From assembly GCA_963778375.1 (NCBI GenBank), contig CAVZTX010000027.1, positions 248,001 to 312,000 of the forward strand: a DNA stretch of 64,000 nt, read 5' to 3'. The first letter of the stretch is position 1, and every line of letters starts with the position of its first letter. This document shows positions 25,742 through 34,709 of this stretch, piece by piece. Source of the DNA: CAVZTX01 sp963778375 (GTDB lineage: Bacteria > Chloroflexota > Ktedonobacteria > Ktedonobacterales > Ktedonobacteraceae). The notes beneath the pieces were generated by a model, which worked only from the letters and a program-made list of their open reading frames with translations, made no database searches and was not told the DNA's origin. A program made the translations under genes and the position numbers.

Positions 25742-26773
25742 TTAACTTCCTTTAGATGTACAGGAATTTGCCGGGGCTTATCTTGGGAAGAACTGAATTC
25801 ACGAGCATGAGAATGAGGATGTGTATGCCCGTTACACGAGTCCTTGATCGTCGCCATATGACAATAGAGACCTTCAACCGTGCAGCATGGTTCCGAATGA
25901 GCGCCACACTCAAACTGGACGGTCGCATGACCAATGTGATACTTCTCGTCGAGCATATTGTTCAGCGATTGCAGGATGGACGAACTACCACTGGGAGGAA
26001 GGTCGTCAATGAGCGCGTGGCATGACAAGGCATACATATTGTTGGTGATGCTCCAGACATGTAAATCATGTACAGCTTGAATGCCCTGAATATGCACCAT
26101 ATCATCTACAAGACTGGGGCATCGAAATGCCGCGTGGAGCAGATTCAAGCAGTATATCGGTGGTTTCGCGAAGAATACGCCATGCTCCAACTGCCACGAG
26201 TACGGCGATACCGATTGAGAGGATGGGGTCGAAGATTGTCAGGCCAGTGAGAAGGATAATTACGCCCGCTACAATTACCGCAACAGAAGCGCCTACATCA
26301 CCAAACACGTGGAGCATAGCCGCACGCACATTCAGATTATCCCCTTCTTTGCGCAAGCCAAATCCAATGAAAAGATTCACGGCGATACCAATCGCAGCCG
26401 AGATGAACATAACCAGGGGCTGCACGGGTTCGGGATGTTGGAAGCGCGAAATTGCCTCCCAGACAATGACAAGTGCAATCACAATCAGCGTTACAGCATT
26501 GATCAGTGCCGCCAGGATGCCCACTCAATGGTAGCCAAAGGTCTTGCTCGCGTTCGATGGCCGTTCCGCCTGCGCAATAGCAAACCATGCCAGACCAAGC
26601 GCAAAGATATCGGTAACGACATGGCCAGCATCCGAAAGCAGGGCTAGCGAATTGGCCAGGAAGCCACCTATCAACTCCGCAGCGAGAATAATTATTGTCA
26701 GGAAGAAGGCTAGGCGCAGGCTCTGTTTTGCCATGCCGTGCGTATGATTGTGTCCAACATGGCTGTCTTTCAT
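25738..26773 (-). pseudogene. CzcD-like CDF zinc/cadmium/cobalt exporter, broken twice
   Basis: Three fragments make one transporter. Residues 1-82 (MKDSHVGHNHTHGMAK, then LLSDAGHVVTDIFALGLAWF) end ...KTFGYH followed by TGA at about 26525, where CDF proteins have Arg (CGA). The frame resumes at once as VGILAALINAVTLIVIA. At about 26117 one extra C in GATGCCCCAGTC shifts the frame; removing it gives PRGISMPSLVDDMVHIQGIQ, which continues into the cytoplasmic domain (AVHDLHVWSITNNMYALSCH) and a His-rich tail (CNGHTHPHSHAREF). Two independent lesions suggest real decay, though sequence error is possible. The gene overlaps the ArsR gene upstream by four bases. Confidence 0.85.
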
Positions 26774-27225
26774 GCCGACACCTCTATATCTCTTTTCAAG
26801 GACGCCTCGGTTGCATGGGTCATACCTAGTTCAAGCAACAGGCGAATGTGCTCATCCGTCAGGCGATAGTAGACAACGCGCCCAACTTTGCGGGTCGCAA
26901 CAACCTGCTGATTTCGTAAAACGCGCAGTTGATGCGAGATTGTCGTATCGTCTCGTCCTAGCCCAATAGCCAGGTCACAGACACACAACTCACCGGTTGG
27001 AGCGCGTAATAATGCGTAGACCACCTGCAGGCGCGTGGGATCACTCAGCACAGCAAAAAGTGCAGCAGTGCGTGCTGCTTTATCGCTGGCGAGAAGATTC
27101 TGCCGGACGGCCAGCACATGCTCAGGATGAATGCAGCGTCCCTGACACATATCCTCCTGCAGAGCATCCGCAGACGTAAAAGAACTGATACGAGCTTCCG
27201 CGGCTCCTGGGGACTGCATTGGCAT
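26770..27225 (-). CDS. ArsR/SmtB family metal-responsive repressor
   Basis: This 151-residue winged-helix repressor would release DNA on binding metal. It has ALFAVLSDPTRLQVVYALL, ELCVCDLA (the CadC/ArsR-type ELCVCDL metal motif) and recognition helix DDTTISHQLRVLRNQQVV. Extra cysteines near the N-terminus (MCQGRCIHPEH) fit CadC-like metal sensing. ATG 27225 is chosen because AGAAGGA lies about eight bases upstream and this leaves the palindrome at 27250-27271 outside the coding region. First gene of the metal-efflux operon. Confidence 0.85.
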   Translation of the reverse strand: MPMQSPGAAEARISSFTSADALQEDMCQGRCIHPEHVLAVRQNLLASDKAARTAALFAVLSDPTRLQVVYALLRAPTGELCVCDLAIGLGRDDTTISHQLRVLRNQQVVATRKVGRVVYYRLTDEHIRLLLELGMTHATEASLKRDIEVSA

Positions 27226-27249
27226 ATCCACATCCTTCTCTTCCTTGCA

Positions 27250-27271
27250 TAGCTGCACAACCATGCAGCTA
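27250..27271. promoter_or_regulatory. candidate ArsR operator
   Basis: Perfect 8-base inverted repeat TAGCTGCA-N6-TGCAGCTA located 25-46 bases upstream of the repressor start. Size and position suit an ArsR-family operator for self-regulation of the efflux operon. Confidence 0.5.
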
Positions 27272-27362
27272 TTCTGCATGTAGTATAGCACCAAATCGAA
27301 GCATTTGCAAATGAGGCTGATTTTTGCCTTGCATGCCGCTCAATGGCATGTTACACTAGGGT

Positions 27363-29357
27363 GTGTTTATTTCATCTGCGCAGACAACCCAAAATTGGTG
27401 GAAGCGACTCAGGTTCCGCCTCATATTATTTTATCTGGTCGTTGCCGTAGCTCTATTCGTTATAAGCGCCATAGGGCATGTACGCTTATTAAGCCAGGTT
27501 GGGCAAAAATTTGGCGGATTTTTCTGGGCCATCGACACCGATAAACAGGTTGTTGTTGTCTCCACACCGGCTCAATTGCCTCCTTTTGAGGTCTCCGCGA
27601 GTTCGCTCACTAGCACCGATCAGATTACTGCGGTAAATGGCGATACCCATCTAGCAACGGCATTGCCTGGCATATACAAAAACGCGCAGGTCAATCATTC
27701 AGTTACTTATACTATCAATCATAATGGCAAGCCAGCGCCACCAGTTATGCGCCCTGTTGTACTATTTACTCTGGATATGTGGTGGCAAAACTACGGTCTG
27801 GCACTAATCGCGGGCATAAGCTGGCTGCTGGTTGGAGCGATATTGCTTGCTCGGGCGCAGAACTGGGTCGGAGCGGTAGAGGGCCTTACACTGCTGCCAG
27901 CCGCGATGCTCTTCTTACTCTATAGTCATTGGGGAAACGTTCAGGAGGCCTATCCCGCGGATATCGTCTTCCAGTTATTATGGGTACCCTCCTTCGCTTT
28001 ACTTGGAGCAGCATTTATTCATCTCAGTTTGACGTACCGACCTCAAGCCGTTGGTGTATCTCGCAGACCTAGTTTAGTGATAGACGGCTTTCCCTATCTG
28101 CCACTGATCGCTATTATTGCCTTTGAATGGGGTACCTATCTGATTAGAGGTTCGGTGCCTACGCGCCTGAATTTGCTGGTTTGTCTTGGCTACGCAGCAA
28201 TCGGGGGCTTGATAAGCTTCTCAATCGGTATTACCTCATTCTTACGAGCTACCGGTTGGCTTTCGGGAGCACCCATTCCTGCTCAGGTACGCCGCCGTTT
28301 GATCGATCTCTTAACGCTCTGGATTGGCGGAGTAGGTCTTGGGTTTTGCCTGGGGATTTTGCCAATTCTGCTGACAGGCAAAACTCTCTTGCCGCTGCCT
28401 ATCTTCGATGTACTGGCAACCATCTATCCACTACTACTGCTGTACGCTCTGCGCTCACTGCGCCTGATCGAACAACTGCATGTCACACTGGAACAACGCG
28501 AGGAGGCCCTGAGCGAACAACAGAAGACGGCACAACAGCTACAACAAACGGCTGAGAACTTGCGCCAGACCAACACCGAACTCTCGCGAGCCACCTCGCT
28601 GCTGCTGCATGCCGATGCGCACCTGCGTTCGCTGCTCTCGCAGCGCATTCACGATCAGCCCAAGCAGCAAGCCCTGCGTATTCGTTCGCTGCTCGGCCAC
28701 TGGCAGCACAAACTCAAAGTAGAGGCCGAACATGATCCTTCCGGTAAAGTTGCCGTTCAACCGATCATCGACGCGCTAGGTAAAGTGCGCAAAATCAGCG
28801 AAGAGCTAGAAGGCGATCTGCGTGGACTCCAACTGCTGGTCGAAGATGCGTACCAACGACGCAGCCTGGGACTGAAATTGCACCTGGAGAAATTGATCCG
28901 TGAAGACCTGCCCGGACTCCATCCAGAATCGCCGCTCAAGGTTCAGCCAGACCTCTGGGAACTCGACGGACTCAGCTACGACTTCGAGCAGACAGAGCAG
29001 GGCGAAAAGATCGCCGAAGCCATCTCATATACCGTCACCCAGGCACTGCTGAATATCTATAACCATGCCGGAGCGACATATGCCACCGTCCGTACCGTGC
29101 GCACCAATGGTACGCTCGAGGTCTACATCATCGATGACGGACGCGGCTTCGACATACACGCTATCCCACCAGAGAAAACAAGCCTCTTCAAAGCCGATTT
29201 GAAGGCCCGCGAGGCAGGTGGCACACTTGAGATTCGCTCGGCACCCCGCCCGCTGGCGCAACATGGCACCACTATCATATTGCGCCTCCCCGTCCCGCCG
29301 ACAGAGCGAGCTCCTCACTCCGGCCCACTTTCAAGCTCAAGGGTACAAGGATATTGA
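27363..29357 (+). CDS. membrane sensor histidine kinase
   Basis: The protein has 664 residues. One N-terminal membrane helix (LILFYLVVAVALFVISAIG), an extracytoplasmic domain (about 45-135), then seven or so membrane helices (about 140-370), as in ComP-like sensors. A coiled coil (QREEALSEQQKTAQQLQQTA) follows. The dimerisation/phosphorylation part is unusual (SQRIHDQPKQQALRIRSLL, probable phospho-His in RIHD). The ATPase domain has AISYTVTQALLNIYNHAGA (N box) and YIIDDGRGFD (G1 box). It converges on a response regulator 11 bases away, its likely partner. The start codon (GTG) is uncertain. Confidence 0.82.
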   Translation: MFISSAQTTQNWWKRLRFRLILFYLVVAVALFVISAIGHVRLLSQVGQKFGGFFWAIDTDKQVVVVSTPAQLPPFEVSASSLTSTDQITAVNGDTHLATALPGIYKNAQVNHSVTYTINHNGKPAPPVMRPVVLFTLDMWWQNYGLALIAGISWLLVGAILLARAQNWVGAVEGLTLLPAAMLFLLYSHWGNVQEAYPADIVFQLLWVPSFALLGAAFIHLSLTYRPQAVGVSRRPSLVIDGFPYLPLIAIIAFEWGTYLIRGSVPTRLNLLVCLGYAAIGGLISFSIGITSFLRATGWLSGAPIPAQVRRRLIDLLTLWIGGVGLGFCLGILPILLTGKTLLPLPIFDVLATIYPLLLLYALRSLRLIEQLHVTLEQREEALSEQQKTAQQLQQTAENLRQTNTELSRATSLLLHADAHLRSLLSQRIHDQPKQQALRIRSLLGHWQHKLKVEAEHDPSGKVAVQPIIDALGKVRKISEELEGDLRGLQLLVEDAYQRRSLGLKLHLEKLIREDLPGLHPESPLKVQPDLWELDGLSYDFEQTEQGEKIAEAISYTVTQALLNIYNHAGATYATVRTVRTNGTLEVYIIDDGRGFDIHAIPPEKTSLFKADLKAREAGGTLEIRSAPRPLAQHGTTIILRLPVPPTERAPHSGPLSSSRVQGY

Positions 29358-29368
29358 AACTCAGCAGA

Positions 29369-30121
29369 CTATCCTGGCCTTAAGCCTGCATAGGCTTCAT
29401 AAGCGTGCGCCAACAGCACTCGCCTACCCGGATCACTTGGAGCACCATCAATTGAAAAAAAGTTATATAGCTCGCTGACCAGATTTTCGAGCGGCCCCAT
29501 ATTTGGCTTGCCCTTAGCATTGAAAAATCCCATACGCAGCGCAATATCATCATTGCTCAGTCCCGTAGCGATCAATGAGGCGCACTCCTCCTGGCGCGGG
29601 GTTAATCGTCGTCCTCGTAGCTTCTTGAGCAGGTAATTTAGTATCTCCTGGTCAATAAATATCTCATGCCGTCCTACCACGGTTATCGCAATACGCTCAA
29701 GATAGGCCGGTTCCATATTGCTGAAGAGGCCATAGCCATGCAATCCCTGCGATTTTCCATTCCGGCGAGGAGTGCCGCGCCGTGTATACTCGCGTTTAAA
29801 GATTTCAGCCGCGAGCGTCCAGCTTGGATCCTGCGTATAGATGACAACTCGCAGCCCCGGCGCTATCTCAAGCAAGGTACGCCCAAGCTCAACCCCATTG
29901 TGATTCCCAAGACGCAGGTCAGACAGAATGAGCCAATCGGTCAAAGCAGCGTCCTCAGACTGCTTCTCGCTACTTGCCTCTATCAAACGAACAGCGCTAT
30001 CGGCATCAGCGATCTGAGCATGCAGACGTAGCCCGGGTGTCTCCTCCACAAACTCGCTTACTCCGCGCAGCTTGACAGGCGTATCGTCGATAACGATGAC
30101 TGGAATGGGTGTGTCTTGCAT
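29369..30121 (-). CDS. response regulator with C-terminal HTH
   Basis: This 250-residue protein has a receiver domain with IPVIVIDDTPVKLRGV (acidic pair), LILSDLRLGNHNGVEL (phospho-acceptor Asp) and VVIYTQ. The C-terminal part has RRLTPRQEECASLIATGLSN followed by DDIALRMGF, a LuxR-type HTH. The convergent sensor kinase next door is the likely partner. ATG 30121 is chosen for the GGGGA just upstream; a TTG eight codons earlier is the alternative. Confidence 0.82.
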   Translation of the reverse strand: MQDTPIPVIVIDDTPVKLRGVSEFVEETPGLRLHAQIADADSAVRLIEASSEKQSEDAALTDWLILSDLRLGNHNGVELGRTLLEIAPGLRVVIYTQDPSWTLAAEIFKREYTRRGTPRRNGKSQGLHGYGLFSNMEPAYLERIAITVVGRHEIFIDQEILNYLLKKLRGRRLTPRQEECASLIATGLSNDDIALRMGFFNAKGKPNMGPLENLVSELYNFFSIDGAPSDPGRRVLLAHAYEAYAGLRPG

Positions 30122-30163
30122 ACTGTCCCCAAACGTCCTCTGCAAGATTGTACGTTCGAAGAG

Positions 30164-30391
30164 CTAGGCAGCAACATACGAACGAACATCGACCTGAACT
30201 CCCACTCTGGCAGCCTCTTCAACAATATGAAGTAAGTGCCTGGTAGTTGCGGCATCCAGATACGCTTCACCACATGTTTGACAGACCTCAGCAGGCACAT
30301 TCTTAAAGACGACGGTTGTCACACCACGCTCAAGTGTCATTGTCGTTGTTCCTGGCTGGGTTTCTCCCTGCTTGCACATGACACACTTCAT
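30164..30391 (-). CDS. YgiT-type zinc finger (MqsA-like antitoxin)
   Basis: This 75-residue protein has two CxxC pairs (MKCVMCKQG and EVCQTCGEAYLD), the zinc-finger domain of MqsA/YgiT antitoxins, without the usual C-terminal HTH. It overlaps the preceding DUF4258 gene by four bases (ATGA), so the two form a toxin-antitoxin pair. Confidence 0.82.
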   Translation of the reverse strand: MKCVMCKQGETQPGTTTMTLERGVTTVVFKNVPAEVCQTCGEAYLDAATTRHLLHIVEEAARVGVQVDVRSYVAA

Positions 30392-30684
30392 GGCTTTCTT
30401 CTCCTAAAATTTGCCTCCCATTTATTGGGATCGGGCACATATACCGTGATCACCATCTTCTTCCAGATTGCTGTATCGGTGGCAACAACCACGTGAAGTG
30501 GTCCAATAGCGCACCAACCGAAGACTAACTCGCTAGGATAAGGAGTATCATCCGCATAGACTTCTATAGTCTGTCCTGTACGAAGCACATGCTCGACATC
30601 TTCCTCACGTACTCCTCGCTGTGCCATACGTTCAACTGCATGACGCTGATAAATGATTTGGTACACATCCACAGGCTTCTCCAT
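30388..30684 (-). CDS. DUF4258 protein, likely toxin
   Basis: This 98-residue protein has YQRHAVERMAQRGVREEDVE and a C-terminal strand pattern (MVITVYVPDPNKWE) typical of DUF4258, a RelE/BrnT-like small fold commonly paired with YgiT zinc-finger antitoxins. Presumed RNA-targeting toxin. It precedes the antitoxin gene and overlaps it by four bases. Confidence 0.8.
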   Translation of the reverse strand: MEKPVDVYQIIYQRHAVERMAQRGVREEDVEHVLRTGQTIEVYADDTPYPSELVFGWCAIGPLHVVVATDTAIWKKMVITVYVPDPNKWEANFRRRKP

Positions 30685-30816
30685 ACTTAGACTTACCTGT
30701 AGTCTAACATAGAAAAAGCGGAACTAGCAACTGTTGATCGCGACGGAAGCTACATCAATTAGGGTATCCCCACGCTCTTTTTCATCCCTGATGATGTATC
30801 GCTAGTATAACCTGCT

Positions 30817-30926
30817 GGGTAAATAGCTCGTCCTCTGTCACTTGCGACATCCTTGTAATTAAAACTTCTAGGGCTTCAGCGATCCCGATGGGTAAATAGC
30901 TCGTCCTTTGTCACTTGCGACATCCT
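30817..30926. repeat. pair of 37-base direct repeats with a 36-base gap
   Basis: 30817-30853 and 30890-30926 are identical except one base (GTCCTCTGTCAC against GTCCTTTGTCAC); both begin GGGTAAATAGCTCG and end GCGACATCCT. The 36-base gap shows no similarity to the flanks. Repeat and gap sizes resemble a two-repeat CRISPR, but there is no leader or palindromic character. The surrounding gap (30685-31037) contains no gene; a kinase gene starts at 31038. Confidence 0.75.
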
Positions 30927-31037
30927 GCTCTTGCCTGTATACTACGATTGTAATAGAAGAGTAACATATAGCGTCCCTTTTTAGATCGACTATGCTGGAC
31001 TTATCTTCACACCTGAGCGAGTGAAGGAGCAAACGCT

Positions 31038-31988
31038 ATGGCTCTCAATCAGCCTTCTTTCCCATCAGAGCTACCTCCTCATACATTTTTCAGAAATCGT
31101 TACTTCATCATCAGCAAGGTTGGAGCAGGCGGCTTCGGTTCAGTCTACAAGGCCAGGGATACACAGAGCGGAGATCGCCTTGTTGCCATCAAGGAAGTGA
31201 GTCTACTGGGATTGCCTCCGAAGGCAACGATTGAAGCTACTACCACTTTTCAGCGCGAAGTCAGCTTGTTAGCGCAACTGGATCATCCCAACCTGCCACG
31301 TCTATATGAACATTTTGAGACTCCTGGATACTGGTACCTGGTCATGGACTTCATTGCTGGCGAAACACTTGAGGAATACCAGAGTAAAGCACCCAATCGA
31401 CGCCTTCCCTTAAGTGAAGTACTCGGTATCGGATTGCAACTCTGCATCGTCCTGGATTACCTGCATTCACAACAACCTCCCATCATCTTTCGCGACCTCA
31501 AACCTGCCAATATCATGCGCACTCCCTCAGGCCAGATCTACTTGATCGATTTCGGAATTGCGCGTTACTTCAAGCCGGGACAGCCGAAAGATACCATTGC
31601 CCTTGGTTCACCTGGATATGCCGCGCCAGAGCAGTATGGCAAAGCACAAACCACTCCCCGCGCCGATATATACAGTCTGGGGGCCGTCTTACATCAATTA
31701 CTTACGACGAATGATCCTTCAGAAGCACCTTTTCGCTTTATGCCACTTCGTCCCAAAGGCCTCCAAAACAACTCCAACCATACATCGCTTCCCATGAGTA
31801 TGGTAGATGTATTGGCGAACAAACTTGAAATACTTATCGCTAGCATGCTCGACATGGATGTGAGCAAAAGGCCACGTGATGTGGCTTACGTGAAACATGA
31901 GCTAGACGTAATGAACAAGCTCTGGTCGGACATTTATAAGGGTTACTGGAGGCCGAGACTTGGGTATACTGAGCAGGTGCGGAAATAG
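31038..31988 (+). CDS. Ser/Thr protein kinase, soluble
   Basis: The protein is 316 residues and carries only a Hanks-type kinase domain. It has a glycine loop VGAGGFGSVYKARD, the ATP lysine in VAIKEVSL, catalytic loop FRDLKPANI (HRD replaced by FRD), DFG in LIDFGIARYF and APE in GYAAPEQYG. No membrane segment or extracellular domain follows, so its signal is unclear. Phe for His in the catalytic loop is seen in some active bacterial kinases. GTGAAGGAG lies upstream of ATG 31038. Confidence 0.85.
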   Translation: MALNQPSFPSELPPHTFFRNRYFIISKVGAGGFGSVYKARDTQSGDRLVAIKEVSLLGLPPKATIEATTTFQREVSLLAQLDHPNLPRLYEHFETPGYWYLVMDFIAGETLEEYQSKAPNRRLPLSEVLGIGLQLCIVLDYLHSQQPPIIFRDLKPANIMRTPSGQIYLIDFGIARYFKPGQPKDTIALGSPGYAAPEQYGKAQTTPRADIYSLGAVLHQLLTTNDPSEAPFRFMPLRPKGLQNNSNHTSLPMSMVDVLANKLEILIASMLDMDVSKRPRDVAYVKHELDVMNKLWSDIYKGYWRPRLGYTEQVRK

Positions 31989-32013
31989 CGCATTTGATAT
32001 CTAAATAGTAGCC

Positions 32014-32871
32014 TTACCCGGCAACAGCAATCACCACAATCCCAGCAAATATCAAAACCGCCCCCACTACCCGTACCATGCCAAAATCCTCGCCCAACAA
32101 ACGCCACCCCAGAAAAGCACCAATCACCACACTTATCTCGCGGATAGCCCCCGCATAGCTCACATGCGCTATCGAATACACTTGCAGCACTAACATATAC
32201 GACAACTGAGACAAGATACCAACCAGGATGATGCGCAACCAATTCATGCGCCATTCAGCAATCGCACCTTGTCCTCCATAGCGCATCAGCACTATCGGGG
32301 TGATAAGAACTGCAGATAGACCAAGGATAACCACTGTATAAGGAAGAGGATCAACCCTACGCACAGCCGCGCCATCAATCGCCGAGTAAACAGAAATACA
32401 GAAAGCGGTTCCCAATGCCAGCACGATTGCACTCGAAGTCAGAACAGCTTTCTTCCTTAGAGACCACCAGGATTTACCTCCTACCACAATCAGTCCAAGC
32501 ACGAGCAAAGCTATGCCAACCAGCCCGAAGGGCCGTGGCTGGTCACCGAGGAAGATTACTGCCCAGATCGTTAGAAATACAGGCGCAGACCCACGCGCTA
32601 TTGGATAGACAAGCGAGAAATCCCCATGCTCATAAGCACGAATCAAAGTAATGACGTAGGCCGCCTCCATCAGACCGCTACAGACAACATATGGCCATAT
32701 ATAGAGTGGGAGCGGCCAGTTGATCACCACAAGCGGCGCAAAACCAATTGTCCCAACAATCAACGACCACCAGGTGAAAACCTGCTTCTCGCGAGCACGC
32801 TTCACGAGCAGATTCCAGCTCGCGTGCAGCACAGCAGCTACCAGCAGCAATCCTAATGCAGTAGGCGGCAT
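32014..32871 (-). CDS. EamA/DMT family transporter
   Basis: This 285-residue protein has ten hydrophobic helices in two repeats of five, with LLVAAVLHASWNLLVKRA at the start and VYPIARGSAPVFLTIWAVI mid-protein, as in EamA drug/metabolite exporters. Substrate unknown. It lies 12 bases downstream of the ROK gene and may be co-transcribed with it, which could hint at a sugar-related substrate. Confidence 0.85.
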   Translation of the reverse strand: MPPTALGLLLVAAVLHASWNLLVKRAREKQVFTWWSLIVGTIGFAPLVVINWPLPLYIWPYVVCSGLMEAAYVITLIRAYEHGDFSLVYPIARGSAPVFLTIWAVIFLGDQPRPFGLVGIALLVLGLIVVGGKSWWSLRKKAVLTSSAIVLALGTAFCISVYSAIDGAAVRRVDPLPYTVVILGLSAVLITPIVLMRYGGQGAIAEWRMNWLRIILVGILSQLSYMLVLQVYSIAHVSYAGAIREISVVIGAFLGWRLLGEDFGMVRVVGAVLIFAGIVVIAVAG

Positions 32872-32883
32872 GTGCCCTCCTTC

Positions 32884-33843
32884 TTACAGTAGAGGCACCG
32901 CTGCACCAATCAAAGCTGCATCAACGCCCAGGCGGGCAGGGACGACCTCAACCATACTGCACACTCTCGCCGAGGAATGTGTAACGAGCGCATTGCGCAC
33001 CTGCGCGAGCAACAACTCGCTTGTGCTCAACACACCTCCACCCAGAATGAGCCGATTTGGTTCAAACATACTGATATATTTGATGACAGCAGCGCCTAGC
33101 CAACGACCTACCTCGCCATAGACCTGCAACGCCACGCTATCGCCCCGCCCAGCCTCTTCCGCAAGCAATTGCGGACTCAAATACTCACGATTGCTCAGAC
33201 GCTGGATGAGATTCGTCTGCTCCCCTCGACGGACAGCACGCTGTACCATCTTCTGTATAGCCTCCACCGAAATCAGGGTGTTGATGCAGCCGCGCTTGCC
33301 GCAGCTACAGCGCGGGCCATTCGTTGAGACAAGCATATGGCAGACATGGCCCACATATTGTTCGAGGGGTCGCTCTATTTTACCATCTACAACCAGTGCC
33401 GCGCCGACCACAGCATTGACGGTCAAAAAGAGCAGGCGGCGAAAACCCTGACCCGCTCCAAAACGATGTTCGCCCAGCAGCGCCGCATCAACATCAACAT
33501 GCAGGCGGGTGGGTAAATGAAAATGAGCCTCTAGAAGATCGCATAACGGGAAGTCATTCAATGCGGGGAGTGTAGGAATCAGGAGAGAACGACGAGATGT
33601 CGAGTCAAGCGAGCCTGGAATACACACACCCAGGCCAGATACGGTAAAATCCTCAGAACGAGCATAGTCAAGCATCTCTTCTACCGCACGCAAATACGGC
33701 TGGAGTGTGGCAGCAGCAGGACGTCCCCACAGCGTCTTCGCATAACAGCGATGGTGTATTTGCCCCCGGCGATCAACTAGCGCAACCGTAGCCCTACTTC
33801 CAGCAATCTCCAATGCAATAGCGACGCTCTTGTTTCTTTTCAT
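32884..33843 (-). CDS. ROK family protein (sugar kinase-like)
   Basis: This 319-residue protein has VAIALEIAGSRATVALVD (phosphate-binding strand), GLGVCIPGSLD, VDVDAALLGEHRFGAGQGF and the zinc motif CSCGKRGCINTLIS, all ROK features. There is no N-terminal HTH, so it is a kinase type and not a repressor; the first motif lacks the usual GGT. Sugar specificity cannot be told. Upstream lie several GAACAT/ATGTTC sites. Confidence 0.85.
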   Translation of the reverse strand: MKRNKSVAIALEIAGSRATVALVDRRGQIHHRCYAKTLWGRPAAATLQPYLRAVEEMLDYARSEDFTVSGLGVCIPGSLDSTSRRSLLIPTLPALNDFPLCDLLEAHFHLPTRLHVDVDAALLGEHRFGAGQGFRRLLFLTVNAVVGAALVVDGKIERPLEQYVGHVCHMLVSTNGPRCSCGKRGCINTLISVEAIQKMVQRAVRRGEQTNLIQRLSNREYLSPQLLAEEAGRGDSVALQVYGEVGRWLGAAVIKYISMFEPNRLILGGGVLSTSELLLAQVRNALVTHSSARVCSMVEVVPARLGVDAALIGAAVPLL

Positions 33844-33886
33844 GGAAGGCCTGGCACTTGTAGCGATACATTCTAGTATTTAAGTA

Positions 33887-34000
33887 GAACATATGTTCCA
33901 TATAGAACATGTCCACAGCAACAGATACAGGAACGCTAAAGGCACTTTCTATAAAGAAAGTATAGTAGGGAATGAGAACATTTGTCAAGAGCAGATGTTC
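33887..34000. promoter_or_regulatory. cluster of GAACAT/ATGTTC operator-like sites
   Basis: The palindrome GAACATATGTTC lies at 33887-33898, a half site GAACAT at 33905-33910, and an inverted pair GAACAT-N13-ATGTTC at 33976-34000. A hairpin ACTTTCT-ATAA-AGAAAGT lies between (about 33944-33961). They fill the gap between the divergent ROK and 34085 genes, so a single regulator may control both. Confidence 0.5.
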
Positions 34001-34084
34001 AAAGTCTATCCTATGGAAAATCTTCCTCGCGGCGTGGTACAGTAAGAATAACGATAATTCAATATGCTAGCAAGGAGCACTATC

Positions 34085-34603
34085 TTGGCCAATAATTCCA
34101 ACCAGAGTAGACAGCAACCAAACAAGGATCCTATTTTAGGGCAGGGGCATGGACTTTCTGACGAAGAGGGCCAGATGATCCAACAGATGATCCGCGAGGA
34201 GTCTCACTCGGCGCGTGAACTATATATTCCCCAGCAAGACCTGTCGCAGGAAGCCACAACGCATATGTCACCCGAAGCAGCTCAGGTCATCGCGGATAGT
34301 AGAGTGCGTACCATCTTACAGATGTTCAATCGCGACTACGTCTATGGGCAGGGGCGTTTTGACGAATATCGGGACGGGCTGATCTTTAAATGGGGCGATG
34401 GTTACTCGCGCAAACATATCTGGGCCAGCGTCGAGGATGGCAACCTGGTCTTTGAGACCAGCCACTTTAAAAAATGTGATAAATCCTACTGCACCGGTAC
34501 TCACCATGTTTTGAACCGCGACCTGTACACCAACCTGGATGTAGTGAACCAGGAACTGGGTGATCTCTTCCGCCGACCTGTACAGGAAACGACCAGCGAT
34601 TAA
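34085..34603 (+). CDS. hypothetical protein
   Basis: This 172-residue protein has a flexible, Gln/Asn-rich start and a compact C-terminal part with FNRDYVYGQGRFDEYRDGLI, FKWGDGYSRKHIWASVEDG and CDKSYCTGTHHV. I do not recognise a family. The TTG start 34085 is chosen because AAGGAG lies eight bases before it; an ATG seven codons upstream has no such site. Confidence 0.7.
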   Translation: MANNSNQSRQQPNKDPILGQGHGLSDEEGQMIQQMIREESHSARELYIPQQDLSQEATTHMSPEAAQVIADSRVRTILQMFNRDYVYGQGRFDEYRDGLIFKWGDGYSRKHIWASVEDGNLVFETSHFKKCDKSYCTGTHHVLNRDLYTNLDVVNQELGDLFRRPVQETTSD

Positions 34604-34709
34604 CTCTGTAGGAGCGGAGGTTGTGTGGTGCAGGGTAGGGAGCCTTGCGCTCGCCCGTTATGACAATCGAACGATGTTTAGCAGACCTTGAATAGTAAGC
34701 GAGATCAAC

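Noticed and set aside
30817..30926. CRISPR array
   Set aside because: Only two repeats, no leader, no palindrome and no cas genes nearby; kept as a direct repeat.
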